From Planctomycetota bacterium (lineage in GTDB: Bacteria > Planctomycetota > UBA1135 > JAKEFM01): DNA of 60,576 bases. The DNA lies in assembly GCA_022616055.1 (NCBI GenBank), contig JAKEFM010000104.1, forward strand, positions 1 through 60,576. The letters run 5' to 3'. Positions 1-8,961 of this stretch are shown one piece after another. Made by a program: the position numbers and the translations under genes. The notes beneath the pieces were generated by a model. That model was not told the origin of the DNA. It worked only from the letters and a program-made list of their open reading frames with translations, and made no database searches. How positions within the stretch are numbered: the first letter of the stretch is position 1; every line of letters begins with the position of its first letter.

Positions 1-647
1 AAGGAGTAGTAGCGCTCCCCGCCCGGGACGCTCGGCGGCAGGCAGAAAGCGTCGAGGTAGGGCTGGGCGCAGTCGGTGTCGTAGTCGTGATTGCCGGGCG
101 CGAGGTAGAAGGGGCGCTCGGGGAGGAGCGAGGCGTACGGGACGAAGTAGCGGGGATCCATCGAGGAGGGGGCGCCCGAGGGGTAGACGACGTCCCCGGC
201 GATCAAGACGAGGTCCGGATCGAGCTCCCCGAGCAGCGTCGCGACCCCGACCTGGTTCGCGTTCCCGCTCCCGCTGTCCCCGAACAGGGCGAAGCGGAAG
301 GAGGAGAGGTCGGGAGTCTCGGCGGTCCTGAAGGAGAAGATCGGGGAGGCGGGGATCCCTTCGGCCAGGAGCCGGTAGTGGTAGACCTGGTTCGGAAGGA
401 GGCCGCCGATCTCGACTTCATGGAGGGACGCGACCGCCGTCGGCGCGGTCGACTCGCCGAGGGCCGGCGTGGAGCCCCATTCGACCGCGCCTGCGGAAGC
501 AGGGTTCGTCGTCCACTGGACCGTGGCCACCGTCGGTCCGACCTTCGCCAGGGCGGGTCCTCGGGTGGCGGTGGCCTGCCCCGCGGCCGGCGGGGCGAGG
601 GCGAGGAGAGGCAGGAAGGGCGCGAGGAGCGACGATTGGAGCCTCAA
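1..647 (-). CDS. Secreted metallophosphoesterase, purple acid phosphatase-like (partial, runs off left edge)
   Basis: The first 215 residues are visible; the C-terminus lies beyond the window. I place the start at TTG 647-645 because GAGG sits 4 nt upstream and the next 23 residues form a signal peptide ending AAGQA. Residues about 30-110 resemble the fibronectin-III-like domain of purple acid phosphatases. They are followed by metallophosphoesterase metal motifs: GDSG at 123, GDVVY at 151 and GNHD at 185. The family hydrolyses phosphoesters with a dinuclear metal centre, here probably outside the cytoplasm. The substrate cannot be read from the sequence. It is co-oriented with the next gene but about 200 bp separates them, so an operon is not certain. 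Confidence 0.8.
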   Translation of the reverse strand, partial: MRLQSSLLAPFLPLLALAPPAAGQATATRGPALAKVGPTVATVQWTTNPASAGAVEWGSTPALGESTAPTAVASLHEVEIGGLLPNQVYHYRLLAEGIPASPIFSFRTAETPDLSSFRFALFGDSGSGNANQVGVATLLGELDPDLVLIAGDVVYPSGAPSSMDPRYFVPYASLLPERPFYLAPGNHDYDTDCAQPYLDAFCLPPSVPGGERYYS

Positions 648-846
648 GGGGCCTCACAGATGCCCCCTCCCGCGCGAAGGAAGGTTAGCACCCGGGGCCC
701 GGCCGGCAAGCGCGGGAGGAACGGGCCCGGGGCTCGGGTCGCGGCCGGTCCCATTGGAAGGCGCATTCCCCGGCCTCCTCCTCCTCGCGGAGGCGCGCGG
801 GGTCGCCGGGGGACCTCCCCTCCTCGGGGAGGCCCGGGGCGTGGCG

Positions 847-2415
847 TCAGGGCTCGGTGACGACGAGCGGCGGGACCTTCGGGAAGAGGACCCCCAGCTT
901 CGCCGTGAAGGCGCCGGTCGTCCCGTTCGCCCCCGTCACGCGCAGCGTGTAGGTCCCGGTCGCGGGCAGCGGAACCCCCGTCAGGCTGACGGAGACGAGG
1001 GGCTTCGACACGGCGTACCCCCCGAGAGAGATCGGCGCGGCCCCCGGTCCCAGGAGCTCCACCGAGGGGTCGAGGCCGCTGCCCCCCGAGAGGACCTTCC
1101 CCTTCAGCTTCCCCCCCTCCATCGCGAGGAAGGGGACCTCGACGATCGAGGCCGGGGTCGCGATCGAGCCTGCCGCCGTCACCTTCTTGAGGCCGGGGGA
1201 GGCCTTCCCTTTCGTCCGGACCGAGTACGGCCCGCCCGCCCCGTTCGCCGAGAGGAAAGCGACGCGGTAGGTCCCCGTCTCGGGCAGCGGCACATTCGTG
1301 ACCTTCGTCCCCTTCGCGCTGACCCTCACGTAGGCCGCGAGCTCGACAGCGGCCGTCGAGGGCGCAATCAGGGAGAAGTCGGGCCGCGCCGTTCCCGTCG
1401 TGCGGCGCGCGTCGATCGAGACGAGCATCCCCGCGACCCCCTCGAAGGAGATCTCGTCGACGTCCTCTCCGGCGGAGAAGACCCCCTCGAAGCGGTTGCC
1501 GAGGTCGATCGCCGTCGGCGGGCCCCCTCCCGACCCTCCGACGGGGAGCGTCGCGTCCTGCACCGCGTCCGCCGCGATCGCGACCCCCGGATGGCTCACC
1601 GCCTGGTAGGCCGACCCGGGCGGAGGGGCGAAGTCGATGTCGAAGTTCCCTGTGGGGACGACGACCTGGTACGTCCCGTTCGTCCCGGTCTCGTCGCCGA
1701 GGAGCGGGACCTCGTCGATGGTGCCGGCGAATCGGACGTCGACGTCCACCGCCGCGAGGGGGATCCCGCTCGAGGAGGTCGCGGTCCCGGATAGCCACAC
1801 CCCTTCCACGAGGGGTTCGAGGAGGGCCGTGAGGTCGACCGGATCGGTCGTCATCGGGACGGGGCCGAACTCCGCGACGATCAGCCGGGTCGAGACGGCC
1901 GGCTGCAAGCGGACGATGTAGGTCCCCGGCTCCGTCACGAACGCGAAGAGCCCCTGGGAGTCGGTGTCGTCCCCCGGCGTGAACATCTTCGTCCCCGTCC
2001 CCGCGTCGATGAGGTCGAGGTCGACGCCCGCGATTCCCAGGTTCCCGGGGCCGACGACCTGCCCGACCACCTCGATCCCGGGAACGAGGATCACGTCGGG
2101 GATCTCGGTGTTCCCGGTCACGGCGACGTCGAAGATCTGGGCGGGAGCCAAGGTCTGATCGGTGACGTCCGTCGGATCGAAGGCCAGGCGGTACAGGCCC
2201 GGCGGGACGACGACGGCGAATTCCCCCTGGGAGTCGGTGACGTCGTCCTGCGTGACGAGCTTCACCCCGGTCACCTGGTCGAACACGTCGATGTCGACGT
2301 CCGAGACGCCGTTCTGGGCCTGGTTCAGGACCCGGCCCGTCAGGGCGTCGGCGCTCGAGTTGGTAGCGGCGGCGGAGAGAAGGAGGACAACGAATGCAGC
2401 GCGCTGTGCAACCAT
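847..2415 (-). CDS. Secreted protein with three carboxypeptidase-regulatory-like repeats and a PPC-like C-terminal part
   Basis: This is 522 residues from ATG 2415, chosen because AGGGAG lies 6 nt upstream and a signal peptide (FVVLLLSAAATNSSA) follows at once. Residues about 25-310 hold three beta-sandwich repeats of roughly 90 residues. Each has an acidic strand motif (VDIDVFDQVTG, VDLDLIDAGTG, VDVDVRFAG) and a downstream D-T/V-D-S-Q-G or similar turn. This fits the carboxypeptidase regulatory-like (CarboxypepD_reg) fold. The rest (about 315-522) has two segments with the ETGTYRVAF / ATGTYTLRV signature of bacterial pre-peptidase C-terminal domains. No catalytic motif is visible. It is a paralogue of the secreted protein at 8962-10518. 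A structural or adhesive envelope role is inference. Confidence 0.75.
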   Translation of the reverse strand: MVAQRAAFVVLLLSAAATNSSADALTGRVLNQAQNGVSDVDIDVFDQVTGVKLVTQDDVTDSQGEFAVVVPPGLYRLAFDPTDVTDQTLAPAQIFDVAVTGNTEIPDVILVPGIEVVGQVVGPGNLGIAGVDLDLIDAGTGTKMFTPGDDTDSQGLFAFVTEPGTYIVRLQPAVSTRLIVAEFGPVPMTTDPVDLTALLEPLVEGVWLSGTATSSSGIPLAAVDVDVRFAGTIDEVPLLGDETGTNGTYQVVVPTGNFDIDFAPPPGSAYQAVSHPGVAIAADAVQDATLPVGGSGGGPPTAIDLGNRFEGVFSAGEDVDEISFEGVAGMLVSIDARRTTGTARPDFSLIAPSTAAVELAAYVRVSAKGTKVTNVPLPETGTYRVAFLSANGAGGPYSVRTKGKASPGLKKVTAAGSIATPASIVEVPFLAMEGGKLKGKVLSGGSGLDPSVELLGPGAAPISLGGYAVSKPLVSVSLTGVPLPATGTYTLRVTGANGTTGAFTAKLGVLFPKVPPLVVTEP

Positions 2416-2547
2416 GATGGGCTCCCTGGGCAAAGTGCGTACCGACCCATCCGCCGGCCCTCCGGACTGCCCCTCACCCGGCCCCCCGGTCTAGGGTCGA
2501 AACCCGCTGTCCGAAAACTGGACGAACGCCGTAGGATTCCGTCGCCC

Positions 2548-5500
2548 ATGGACTTCGCGGGGCGCTACCGGATCGTCGAGTCCTACCGCAAGGACGGAGG
2601 GAGGGAGGTCCACCTCGTCGAGGACCTCCGGGAGGAGGGGCGGAGGAAGGTGCTGAAGGTCTCCACCCCGGGCGAGCCGGCCACGGAATTCGAGGCGCTC
2701 CGCGGCCTCGATCACCCGGGCCTCGCCTCGATCCTGGAGTGCGGCACGGAAGGAGGGCGACCCTACCTCACGCGCGAGTTCGCGGAAGGGGGCGACTTCA
2801 CCACCCTCGCCCCCCTCGACCCCAAGGAGGCGACCGCGGTCCTGGTCGAGGTCGCCCGGGCCCTCGGCTACCTCCACGCGCGGGGCGTGGTCCACCTCGA
2901 CCTCAAGCCCGCCAACGTCCTGCGCGTCCGATCCGACTCGGCGACGCCGATCAAGCTCGCCGACTTCGGCCTCGCCTCCCGGCCCGGGGAGTCGGCGAGC
3001 GGAGGGACGGTGTTCTTCGCGGCACCCGAGGTGTTCCGTCGCGAGGAGATCGACGGGCGCGCCGACCTCTTCTCCCTCGGCGTCCTCCTCGCCCACCTCC
3101 TCCACGGACCCTTCCAGGTCGGCCCGGGCGACTTCTACCGCGACTTCCCTCAGAAGCCCTTCCTCGAGGCGGCCGGGATCGACGCCACGGCGTGGCCGTC
3201 CCAGCTGGGCGACCTGGTCGCGCGGCTCACGGAGGCCGACCGGACCCTCCGTCCCGCGCGGGCCGCCGAGGTCCTCCGGTTCCTGAACCGCCATCGCTCC
3301 CGCCCGATCCCGGTCGAGACCCCCGAGACGGCGCGCAGCGCGCTCCGCGTTGACCCGCTCGTCCCCGCGCGTCCCAGGGTCGACTCGTGGACGGCGACGG
3401 CCCTTCGCTCGGCGAAGGGGGAGCCGGGTCCCCGGCTCTTCCTCGCCCTCGGGCCCGACGGCTGCGGCGCGCGCGAGGCGGTCCGGCAGGCCGCCGCCCG
3501 GCTCTCCCTCGCCGACGTGGCGGTCCATGTCGTCGAGGGGACCACGTGCGATTCCCCCCGCACGCTCCGGAGCCTCCTGCGGCGTTCACGGCACGAATCC
3601 CCTCCCGAGGCCACCGAGGCGGCCCCCGGCCTCGACCCGACGTCGGCTCCCGCCGCGGCGGCGATCGAGGGGATCGAGGCCGCGGCCGGAGACCTCCTCG
3701 GACTGGGGCGCAGCGCCGTCGCGGCGATCGTCGATCTCCACCTGCCGGACGACGGGGTCATCGACGCGGTGCTCCGGGCCGGCCGTGGTCTCAAGACCTC
3801 CCCCTCCGGGCCCGTCCTCCTCGCCTCGGTCGATCCGACGTCCCTCTCGGCTCGCCATCAGGCCGCGCTCGAGGCGCTCCGCCCCTCCTCCGCGCCGATC
3901 CGGATGGAGGGACTCGCCGAGGAGGAGGTCGAGGGCTTCCTCCGCGCCCTCCCGGGAGCACCGAGGGGGAGGGACATGCTCCACAACCTGGCGAGGGACC
4001 TGAGGGCGGCGACCGGAGGGAGCCCGGCGCTCCTGTCCGAGGCCCTCGTCGACCTATTCGACCGGGGTCTCATCACCTTCGGGGAGGACGGTCTCTCCTT
4101 CGGGGCGATCGACCGTTCCGCCATCGGGACCCCCTCGGAGCTCCTCGAAGCCCGCGCCGCGCGCCTCCCTCGCGCGGCGGCGCACGCCCTCTCGGTCCTC
4201 CTCGCGGGGGGGGGATCGATGTTCGCGAGCACCCTGTTCGGGGAGGGAGGGGCGACCCCGGAGGGGTTCGCGACGCTTCGCGAGATCGGGTGGGCGGTTG
4301 GCCCCGATCGCGCCGGGGAGATCCGGCTCCGCCCGGACCTCTCGCGGAGCCTCTCCCGCCTCCCTACGCCCCCCCCGCGGACCTGTGGAGACCTGGCCGA
4401 CGCGATGCGGGCGAGCGGGGTGCCTCCCGAGAGGCTCGCTCCGCTCCTGCTCCTCGCCGGACGGACCCGGGACGGGGTGGCGGCGGCCCTGGCGGGGGCC
4501 GAACGCCTGCGCTTCGGCTCCGCCTTCGCCGGGGCCGTCAAGCTGCTCCAGGGTGCGCTCTCCCGGGCGCCGGGCGACGCGCGCCTCCCCCTCGCGCTGG
4601 CCGAGACGCACCTCGTCGCCGCCGAGCCGGCGGCCGCCGTCGCCGCCCTCGACCGTCTCGCTCCCCTCGACGGAGTCCCGGCCGCGACCCGAGGCCTCGC
4701 GATCCGTGCCCGCGGGGAGGCGCTCGCCCTCCTGGGTCGGAACGAGGAAGCCCTGGCGGCCCTCCGCGAAGCCCGGAACGCGCTCCCCTCTCCCTCCCCG
4801 TTCGAGCGGGTGCGGCGCGCGCGCGCCGAGGCGTTCGTCCACTCCCGGCTCGGAACGTTCGAGGAGGCCGAGCGCGCTCTCGAGGAGGCCTCGGCCGGCC
4901 TCTCGGGCGTCGACAAGGGGCGACTCCTGACGGTGGTGGGCTTCTTCCGGTTCCGGCGGGGAGACCTCGAGGGCGCCCGGGCGATCCTGGAAGAAGCCTC
5001 CGGCCGGTTGCGGGAGGCCGGCGACGAGTTCGGGACGGCCGACGCCCTCGTCAATCTCGGGGTCGTCCTCCGTCGGGCGGGCGAGACGCGGGCGGCCGTC
5101 GAGGCGCTGCGCGAGGCCCGCTCCCTCTGCCCCCGCGCCGGACGCTACACCCAGTCGGCGCGCGCGGCCCACAACCTCGGCGTCGCCCTGAAGGACCTCG
5201 GCCTGCTTCAGGAGGCCCGCGAACCGCTGCTCGAGGCCCTCGCCCTGCGGGAGTCGATGGGGGATCCCGCCGAGGTCGCCGAGACGCGCGCGAGCCTGGG
5301 GATCCTCGAGCTCGAGCGCGGGGACGCGGCGCGAGCCCTCGCCCTCCTCGACGAGGCGCAACGGACCTTCCGGTCGACCCAGCTCTCGAAGCCGAGCGCC
5401 GCCGTCCTCGTCCGCCGGGGGGAGGCGCTCCTCGCGCTCGACCGGCCGACGGAGGCGCGGGAGTCGTTCCTGGGCGCCCTCGCCCTCCCCGCCGGGCAGG

Positions 5501-7599
5501 AGATCGATCCGGAGCGTCTCGACGCGGAGGTCGGCCTCGTCCTCCTCGACGTCGTGGCGGGCTCCACCGACGACGCCGCCGAGCGGCTCCGCCGCCTCGA
5601 GGCGGACCACCCCGGGCTCCCCGACCCGCGGGCGCGGGCCAACCTCGCGCGCGCCGCCGTTCGAGTCGCCCTGGCCCGGGGGAACGCGGCGGAGGCTCGG
5701 GAACGGATCGCGGCGCTGCGGGGCACCGGCGCGGAGGGGACCGGGGAGCTCGACCTCCTCGACGGCCTCGTCCGGGAGCTCGCGGGGGAGCGGGACGAGG
5801 CTCGAGGCGCCTACGAGCGGGCGGCGGACCGGGCGGCGCGGGCCGGCGCGCTCGGGACCCGCGCCCAGGCGGCGGCCGCGGCGGCGTGCCTGCTGGCGGT
5901 GGAGGGGGACCGCGCGGCCTTCCGGGAGCGCCTCCACGAGTTCGAGGAGGCGGCGGCCGTCCTCGGCCTCGCGCACTCCTCCCGCCGCCTCCTCCTCGGC
6001 GCCGACCTCGACCGGCGGCTCGCCGCCGCCGAGCGCGGGGAAGCCGAGGCGGCGAAGCCCGACGCGCCGGGCCTGTCCCTCGAGGCGATGCGGACGGTCC
6101 TCGCGATCAACAAGCGGCTGATCGGCGGGGCCTCGCGGGACGACCTCCTGCGCTTCATCCTCGAGTCGGCCGTCGCCCTCGTGAACGCGCGTCGCGGCTT
6201 CCTCCTCCTCCTGCGCGGGAACGCGATCGAGTTCGAGGGGACGACCTCCCTCGACCGCGGACCGATCCCGGGCCCCGCGCGCGAGATCTCCCACTCGATC
6301 GTCCACCGCGCCGTCCGCGACGGGAAGCCGGTCCTGACGACGAACGCGCGGTCCGACGAGAGGTTCGGCGACCTGCGCAGCGTCGCCGACCTCGACCTGC
6401 GCTCCGTCGCCTGCGTCCCCTTCCGCACGGAGGAGGGGACCTCCGGCGCCCTCTACGTCGACAACCCCGTGCGCGAGGCGGTCTTCACCGACCGGACCCT
6501 CGACCTCCTCGAGGCCCTCGCGGACCAGGCCGCGCTCGCCCTCGCCGCGGTCCGGCGGCGCGAGGAGGTCGAGCGGCTGAACGACCAGCTCCGCGGACGG
6601 CTGCGCGAGCAGGAGGTCGCCCTGCGCGCCGCCGAGGCCGACCGCACGGGGGACCGCGCCCCCGCCGAGGCCTCCGCGATCGTCGCCCGGAGCGTCCCGA
6701 TGCAGGCGGTCCTCGACACCGTCGCCCGGGTCGCCCCGACGGACCTCTCGCTCCTCCTCGAGGGTGATTCGGGGACGGGGAAGGAGCTCCTCGCCCGCGA
6801 GATCCACCGGCGCAGCCGGCGCGCCGCTCGCCCCTTCGTGACGATCAACTGCGCGGCCGTCCCCGAGACGCTGCTCGAGAGCGAGTTCTTCGGGAGCGTG
6901 AAGGGGGCCTTCACCGGGGCGGACCGGGACCGGCCCGGGCTCCTCGAGGCCGCGGACGGCGGGACCCTCTTCCTCGACGAGATCGGCGAGATGCCCTTCG
7001 GGCTGCAGGCGAAGCTCCTCCGCGCGCTGCAGGAGGGGGAGTTCCGCCCCGTCGGGGGGCACGAGTCCAAGCGCGCCGACGTCCGCCTCCTCGCCGCGAC
7101 GAACCGGGACCTCGGGCGCGAGATCGCCGCCGGGAAGTTCCGGGAGGACCTCTACTACCGGCTCCGCGGCGCCTCGATCCGCCTCCCCTCGCTCGGGGAC
7201 CGGCCCGAGGACCTCCCGGCGCTGGTGGAGGCGTTCCTCGAGCGGCTGAACGCCCGCCACGGGGCCTCGAAGACGCTCGCCGCCGAGGTGCGCCGCGCCC
7301 TGGCTCGACGTCCCTGGCCCGGCAACGTCCGGGAGCTCGAGAACGAGGTCGCCCGCCTCTTCTTCCTCTCGGGGGACGCGATCGAGGACCCCTCCCTCGT
7401 CTCCGCCCCCGCGCTCGCCCGCCCTCTCGAGGGGGAGGCCGCGGTCGTCGCCGTGAAGCCGATGGAGGAGCTCGAGGCCGAGGCGATCGCGCTGGCGCTC
7501 CGCGAGTCCGGCGGCGACAAGGACGCGGCGGCGCGCCGGCTCGGCATCGCGCGCGCGACGATCTACGCGAAGATCCGCAAGTACGGGATCCCGGTCTGA
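2548..7599 (+). CDS. Ser/Thr kinase - P-loop-like/TPR - GAF - sigma-54 activator (AAA+) - Fis HTH fusion regulator
   Basis: The protein has 1683 residues. Residues about 5-250 are a Ser/Thr kinase with catalytic-loop HLDLKPAN (about 115) and DFG (about 138); the glycine-rich loop is poorly conserved. Near 300 a P-loop-like GPDGCGAR has Arg where Lys is expected, as in the degenerate STAND/AAA modules often attached to such kinases. About 600-1130 is helical and rich in A/L/E with TPR-like periodicity. A GAF domain spans about 1200-1340. The sigma-54 AAA+ domain has GDSGTGKE (Walker A, about 1407), GAFTGA (about 1454) and GTLFLDEIGE (Walker B, about 1472). The C-terminus is a Fis-type helix-turn-helix. 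Expected role: phosphorylation and ligand sensing coupled to sigma-54 promoter activation. It is divergent from the secreted-protein gene at 2415, leaving 132 bp for promoters. Confidence 0.9.
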   Translation: MDFAGRYRIVESYRKDGGREVHLVEDLREEGRRKVLKVSTPGEPATEFEALRGLDHPGLASILECGTEGGRPYLTREFAEGGDFTTLAPLDPKEATAVLVEVARALGYLHARGVVHLDLKPANVLRVRSDSATPIKLADFGLASRPGESASGGTVFFAAPEVFRREEIDGRADLFSLGVLLAHLLHGPFQVGPGDFYRDFPQKPFLEAAGIDATAWPSQLGDLVARLTEADRTLRPARAAEVLRFLNRHRSRPIPVETPETARSALRVDPLVPARPRVDSWTATALRSAKGEPGPRLFLALGPDGCGAREAVRQAAARLSLADVAVHVVEGTTCDSPRTLRSLLRRSRHESPPEATEAAPGLDPTSAPAAAAIEGIEAAAGDLLGLGRSAVAAIVDLHLPDDGVIDAVLRAGRGLKTSPSGPVLLASVDPTSLSARHQAALEALRPSSAPIRMEGLAEEEVEGFLRALPGAPRGRDMLHNLARDLRAATGGSPALLSEALVDLFDRGLITFGEDGLSFGAIDRSAIGTPSELLEARAARLPRAAAHALSVLLAGGGSMFASTLFGEGGATPEGFATLREIGWAVGPDRAGEIRLRPDLSRSLSRLPTPPPRTCGDLADAMRASGVPPERLAPLLLLAGRTRDGVAAALAGAERLRFGSAFAGAVKLLQGALSRAPGDARLPLALAETHLVAAEPAAAVAALDRLAPLDGVPAATRGLAIRARGEALALLGRNEEALAALREARNALPSPSPFERVRRARAEAFVHSRLGTFEEAERALEEASAGLSGVDKGRLLTVVGFFRFRRGDLEGARAILEEASGRLREAGDEFGTADALVNLGVVLRRAGETRAAVEALREARSLCPRAGRYTQSARAAHNLGVALKDLGLLQEAREPLLEALALRESMGDPAEVAETRASLGILELERGDAARALALLDEAQRTFRSTQLSKPSAAVLVRRGEALLALDRPTEARESFLGALALPAGQEIDPERLDAEVGLVLLDVVAGSTDDAAERLRRLEADHPGLPDPRARANLARAAVRVALARGNAAEARERIAALRGTGAEGTGELDLLDGLVRELAGERDEARGAYERAADRAARAGALGTRAQAAAAAACLLAVEGDRAAFRERLHEFEEAAAVLGLAHSSRRLLLGADLDRRLAAAERGEAEAAKPDAPGLSLEAMRTVLAINKRLIGGASRDDLLRFILESAVALVNARRGFLLLLRGNAIEFEGTTSLDRGPIPGPAREISHSIVHRAVRDGKPVLTTNARSDERFGDLRSVADLDLRSVACVPFRTEEGTSGALYVDNPVREAVFTDRTLDLLEALADQAALALAAVRRREEVERLNDQLRGRLREQEVALRAAEADRTGDRAPAEASAIVARSVPMQAVLDTVARVAPTDLSLLLEGDSGTGKELLAREIHRRSRRAARPFVTINCAAVPETLLESEFFGSVKGAFTGADRDRPGLLEAADGGTLFLDEIGEMPFGLQAKLLRALQEGEFRPVGGHESKRADVRLLAATNRDLGREIAAGKFREDLYYRLRGASIRLPSLGDRPEDLPALVEAFLERLNARHGASKTLAAEVRRALARRPWPGNVRELENEVARLFFLSGDAIEDPSLVSAPALARPLEGEAAVVAVKPMEELEAEAIALALRESGGDKDAAARRLGIARATIYAKIRKYGIPV

Positions 7600-7622
7600 G
7601 GGGCCGGCCCGAAGCGTCGAGG

Positions 7623-8942
7623 ATGGCGATCCGACGGTCCCCCTCTTCCCCCCCGCGCCCGGTCGGGGCGCTCGGGCGCGTCCGCGCCGAGCCCTTCACC
7701 CCCCGGATCCCGGGCTCCAAGTCCTACACGCACCGCGCCCTCCTCCTCGCGGCGATGCGCCCGGGAACGACGGAGGTCGCCGGCGGGCTCCACAGCGACG
7801 ACACGCACCGGCTCGCGAAGGCGCTCGCCGCCTTCGGGGGGCTCTCCGTGGAGCCGACGGCCGGGGGCTTCCGCGTGGATCGGGCAGGCGGACGCCTTCG
7901 CGCGCCCGCGGAGGAGGTCGACCTGGGAGCGGCCGGAACCCCGGCGCGGTTCCTCCTCTCCTTCGCGGCCGGTGCGGAGGGCACGACCCTCCTCACGGGC
8001 GCTCCGCGGCTGTGCGAACGACCGATGGGCGACCTCCTCGACGCCCTGCGCTCGATCGGGATCCGCTGCGACTGCCTGGCGAGGGAGGGCTTCCTCCCCG
8101 TCCGCGTCCACGGCGGCGCCGTGGCGAGCCGGGAGTGGCGCGTCCGCGGCGGCGTCTCCTCCCAGTTCACGAGCTCGCTCCTCCTCTTCGCCTCGGGCCA
8201 GCCGGCGGGCCCGATCCGGATCGCGATCGACGGTCCCCAGGTCTCCCGTCCCTACGTCGAGATGACGCGCGCCCTGATGGAGGCCTGCGGGATCCCCGCT
8301 CGGCGCGCCGGGGAGGACGCGATCGTGGTGACGCCCGCCGTCCCCCTCCCTCCGCGCATCCCCGTCGAGGTCGACGCGAGCGCCCTCTCCTACTTCCTCG
8401 CCGCGGCGGCGCTGACGAGCTCGACCGTCGTCGTCCCGGGAATCGGCGGAGGCTCCCTCCAGGGGGACCTCGGGCTGGCGCGCGCCCTGGAGCGGATGGG
8501 GTGCGGTCTCGAGCTGGGCGAGGACGCGGTCGCGATCACCGGAGGGAGGCTGCGCGGGATCGAGATCGACATGGAGGCGATGCCCGACTGCGTGCTGACC
8601 CTCGCCGCCGTCGCCGCTCGCGCCGAGGGGCCGACGCGGATCGCGAGCGTCGGCACGCTGCGCCTCAAGGAATCCGATCGCCTCGAGGCCGCGGCGCGCG
8701 AGCTCGGGAGATTGGGCGCGCGGGTCGAGGAGGGACGCGACTTCCTCGCGATCGACCCGCCCGGTCGGCTCCGCCCGGCGCGGATCCGGACCGACCAGGA
8801 CCATCGCGTCGCGATGTCCTTCGCCCTCCTCGGCCTCGTCGGCGAGGGGATCTCGATCGAGGATCCCGACTGCGTGGGGAAGTCGTTCCCGGGCTTCTGG
8901 GAGGAGCTCGAGCGCCTGCGCCGGCACCACGCCGGCCCCTGA
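7623..8942 (+). CDS. aroA: 3-phosphoshikimate 1-carboxyvinyltransferase (EPSP synthase)
   Basis: The protein has 439 residues, typical for the family. It joins shikimate-3-phosphate and phosphoenolpyruvate to give EPSP in the chorismate pathway. Visible signatures are PGSKSYTHRALLLAA near the N-terminus (phosphate-binding Lys/Ser/Arg), GAAGTPARFLLSF, DGPQVSRPYV, MPDCVLTLAAVAA (catalytic Asp), LRLKESDRLEA, DQDHRVAMSFALLG and a C-terminal GKSFPGFW. The gene begins 23 nt after the sigma-54 regulator stop, so co-transcription is possible, although a functional link is not evident. The start is ATG 7623; the ribosome-binding site is weak, so the exact start is not certain. It ends 19 nt from the convergent secreted-protein gene. 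Confidence 0.95.
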   Translation: MAIRRSPSSPPRPVGALGRVRAEPFTPRIPGSKSYTHRALLLAAMRPGTTEVAGGLHSDDTHRLAKALAAFGGLSVEPTAGGFRVDRAGGRLRAPAEEVDLGAAGTPARFLLSFAAGAEGTTLLTGAPRLCERPMGDLLDALRSIGIRCDCLAREGFLPVRVHGGAVASREWRVRGGVSSQFTSSLLLFASGQPAGPIRIAIDGPQVSRPYVEMTRALMEACGIPARRAGEDAIVVTPAVPLPPRIPVEVDASALSYFLAAAALTSSTVVVPGIGGGSLQGDLGLARALERMGCGLELGEDAVAITGGRLRGIEIDMEAMPDCVLTLAAVAARAEGPTRIASVGTLRLKESDRLEAAARELGRLGARVEEGRDFLAIDPPGRLRPARIRTDQDHRVAMSFALLGLVGEGISIEDPDCVGKSFPGFWEELERLRRHHAGP

Positions 8943-8961
8943 GCCGGCGAGCCCGGCCGGT

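Noticed and set aside
4054..7260. Long open antisense frame opposite the kinase/sigma-54 gene
   Set aside because: It is a mirror of high third-position GC; it is Arg/Glu/Gly-rich and has no domain or ribosome-binding signal. Similar antisense frames at 10686-12704, 12410-16945 and 30417-33923 were dropped for the same reason.
8943..8961. GCCGG/CCGGC hairpin between aroA and the convergent gene as a terminator
   Set aside because: The stem is only 5 bp and such motifs are common by chance at this GC content.
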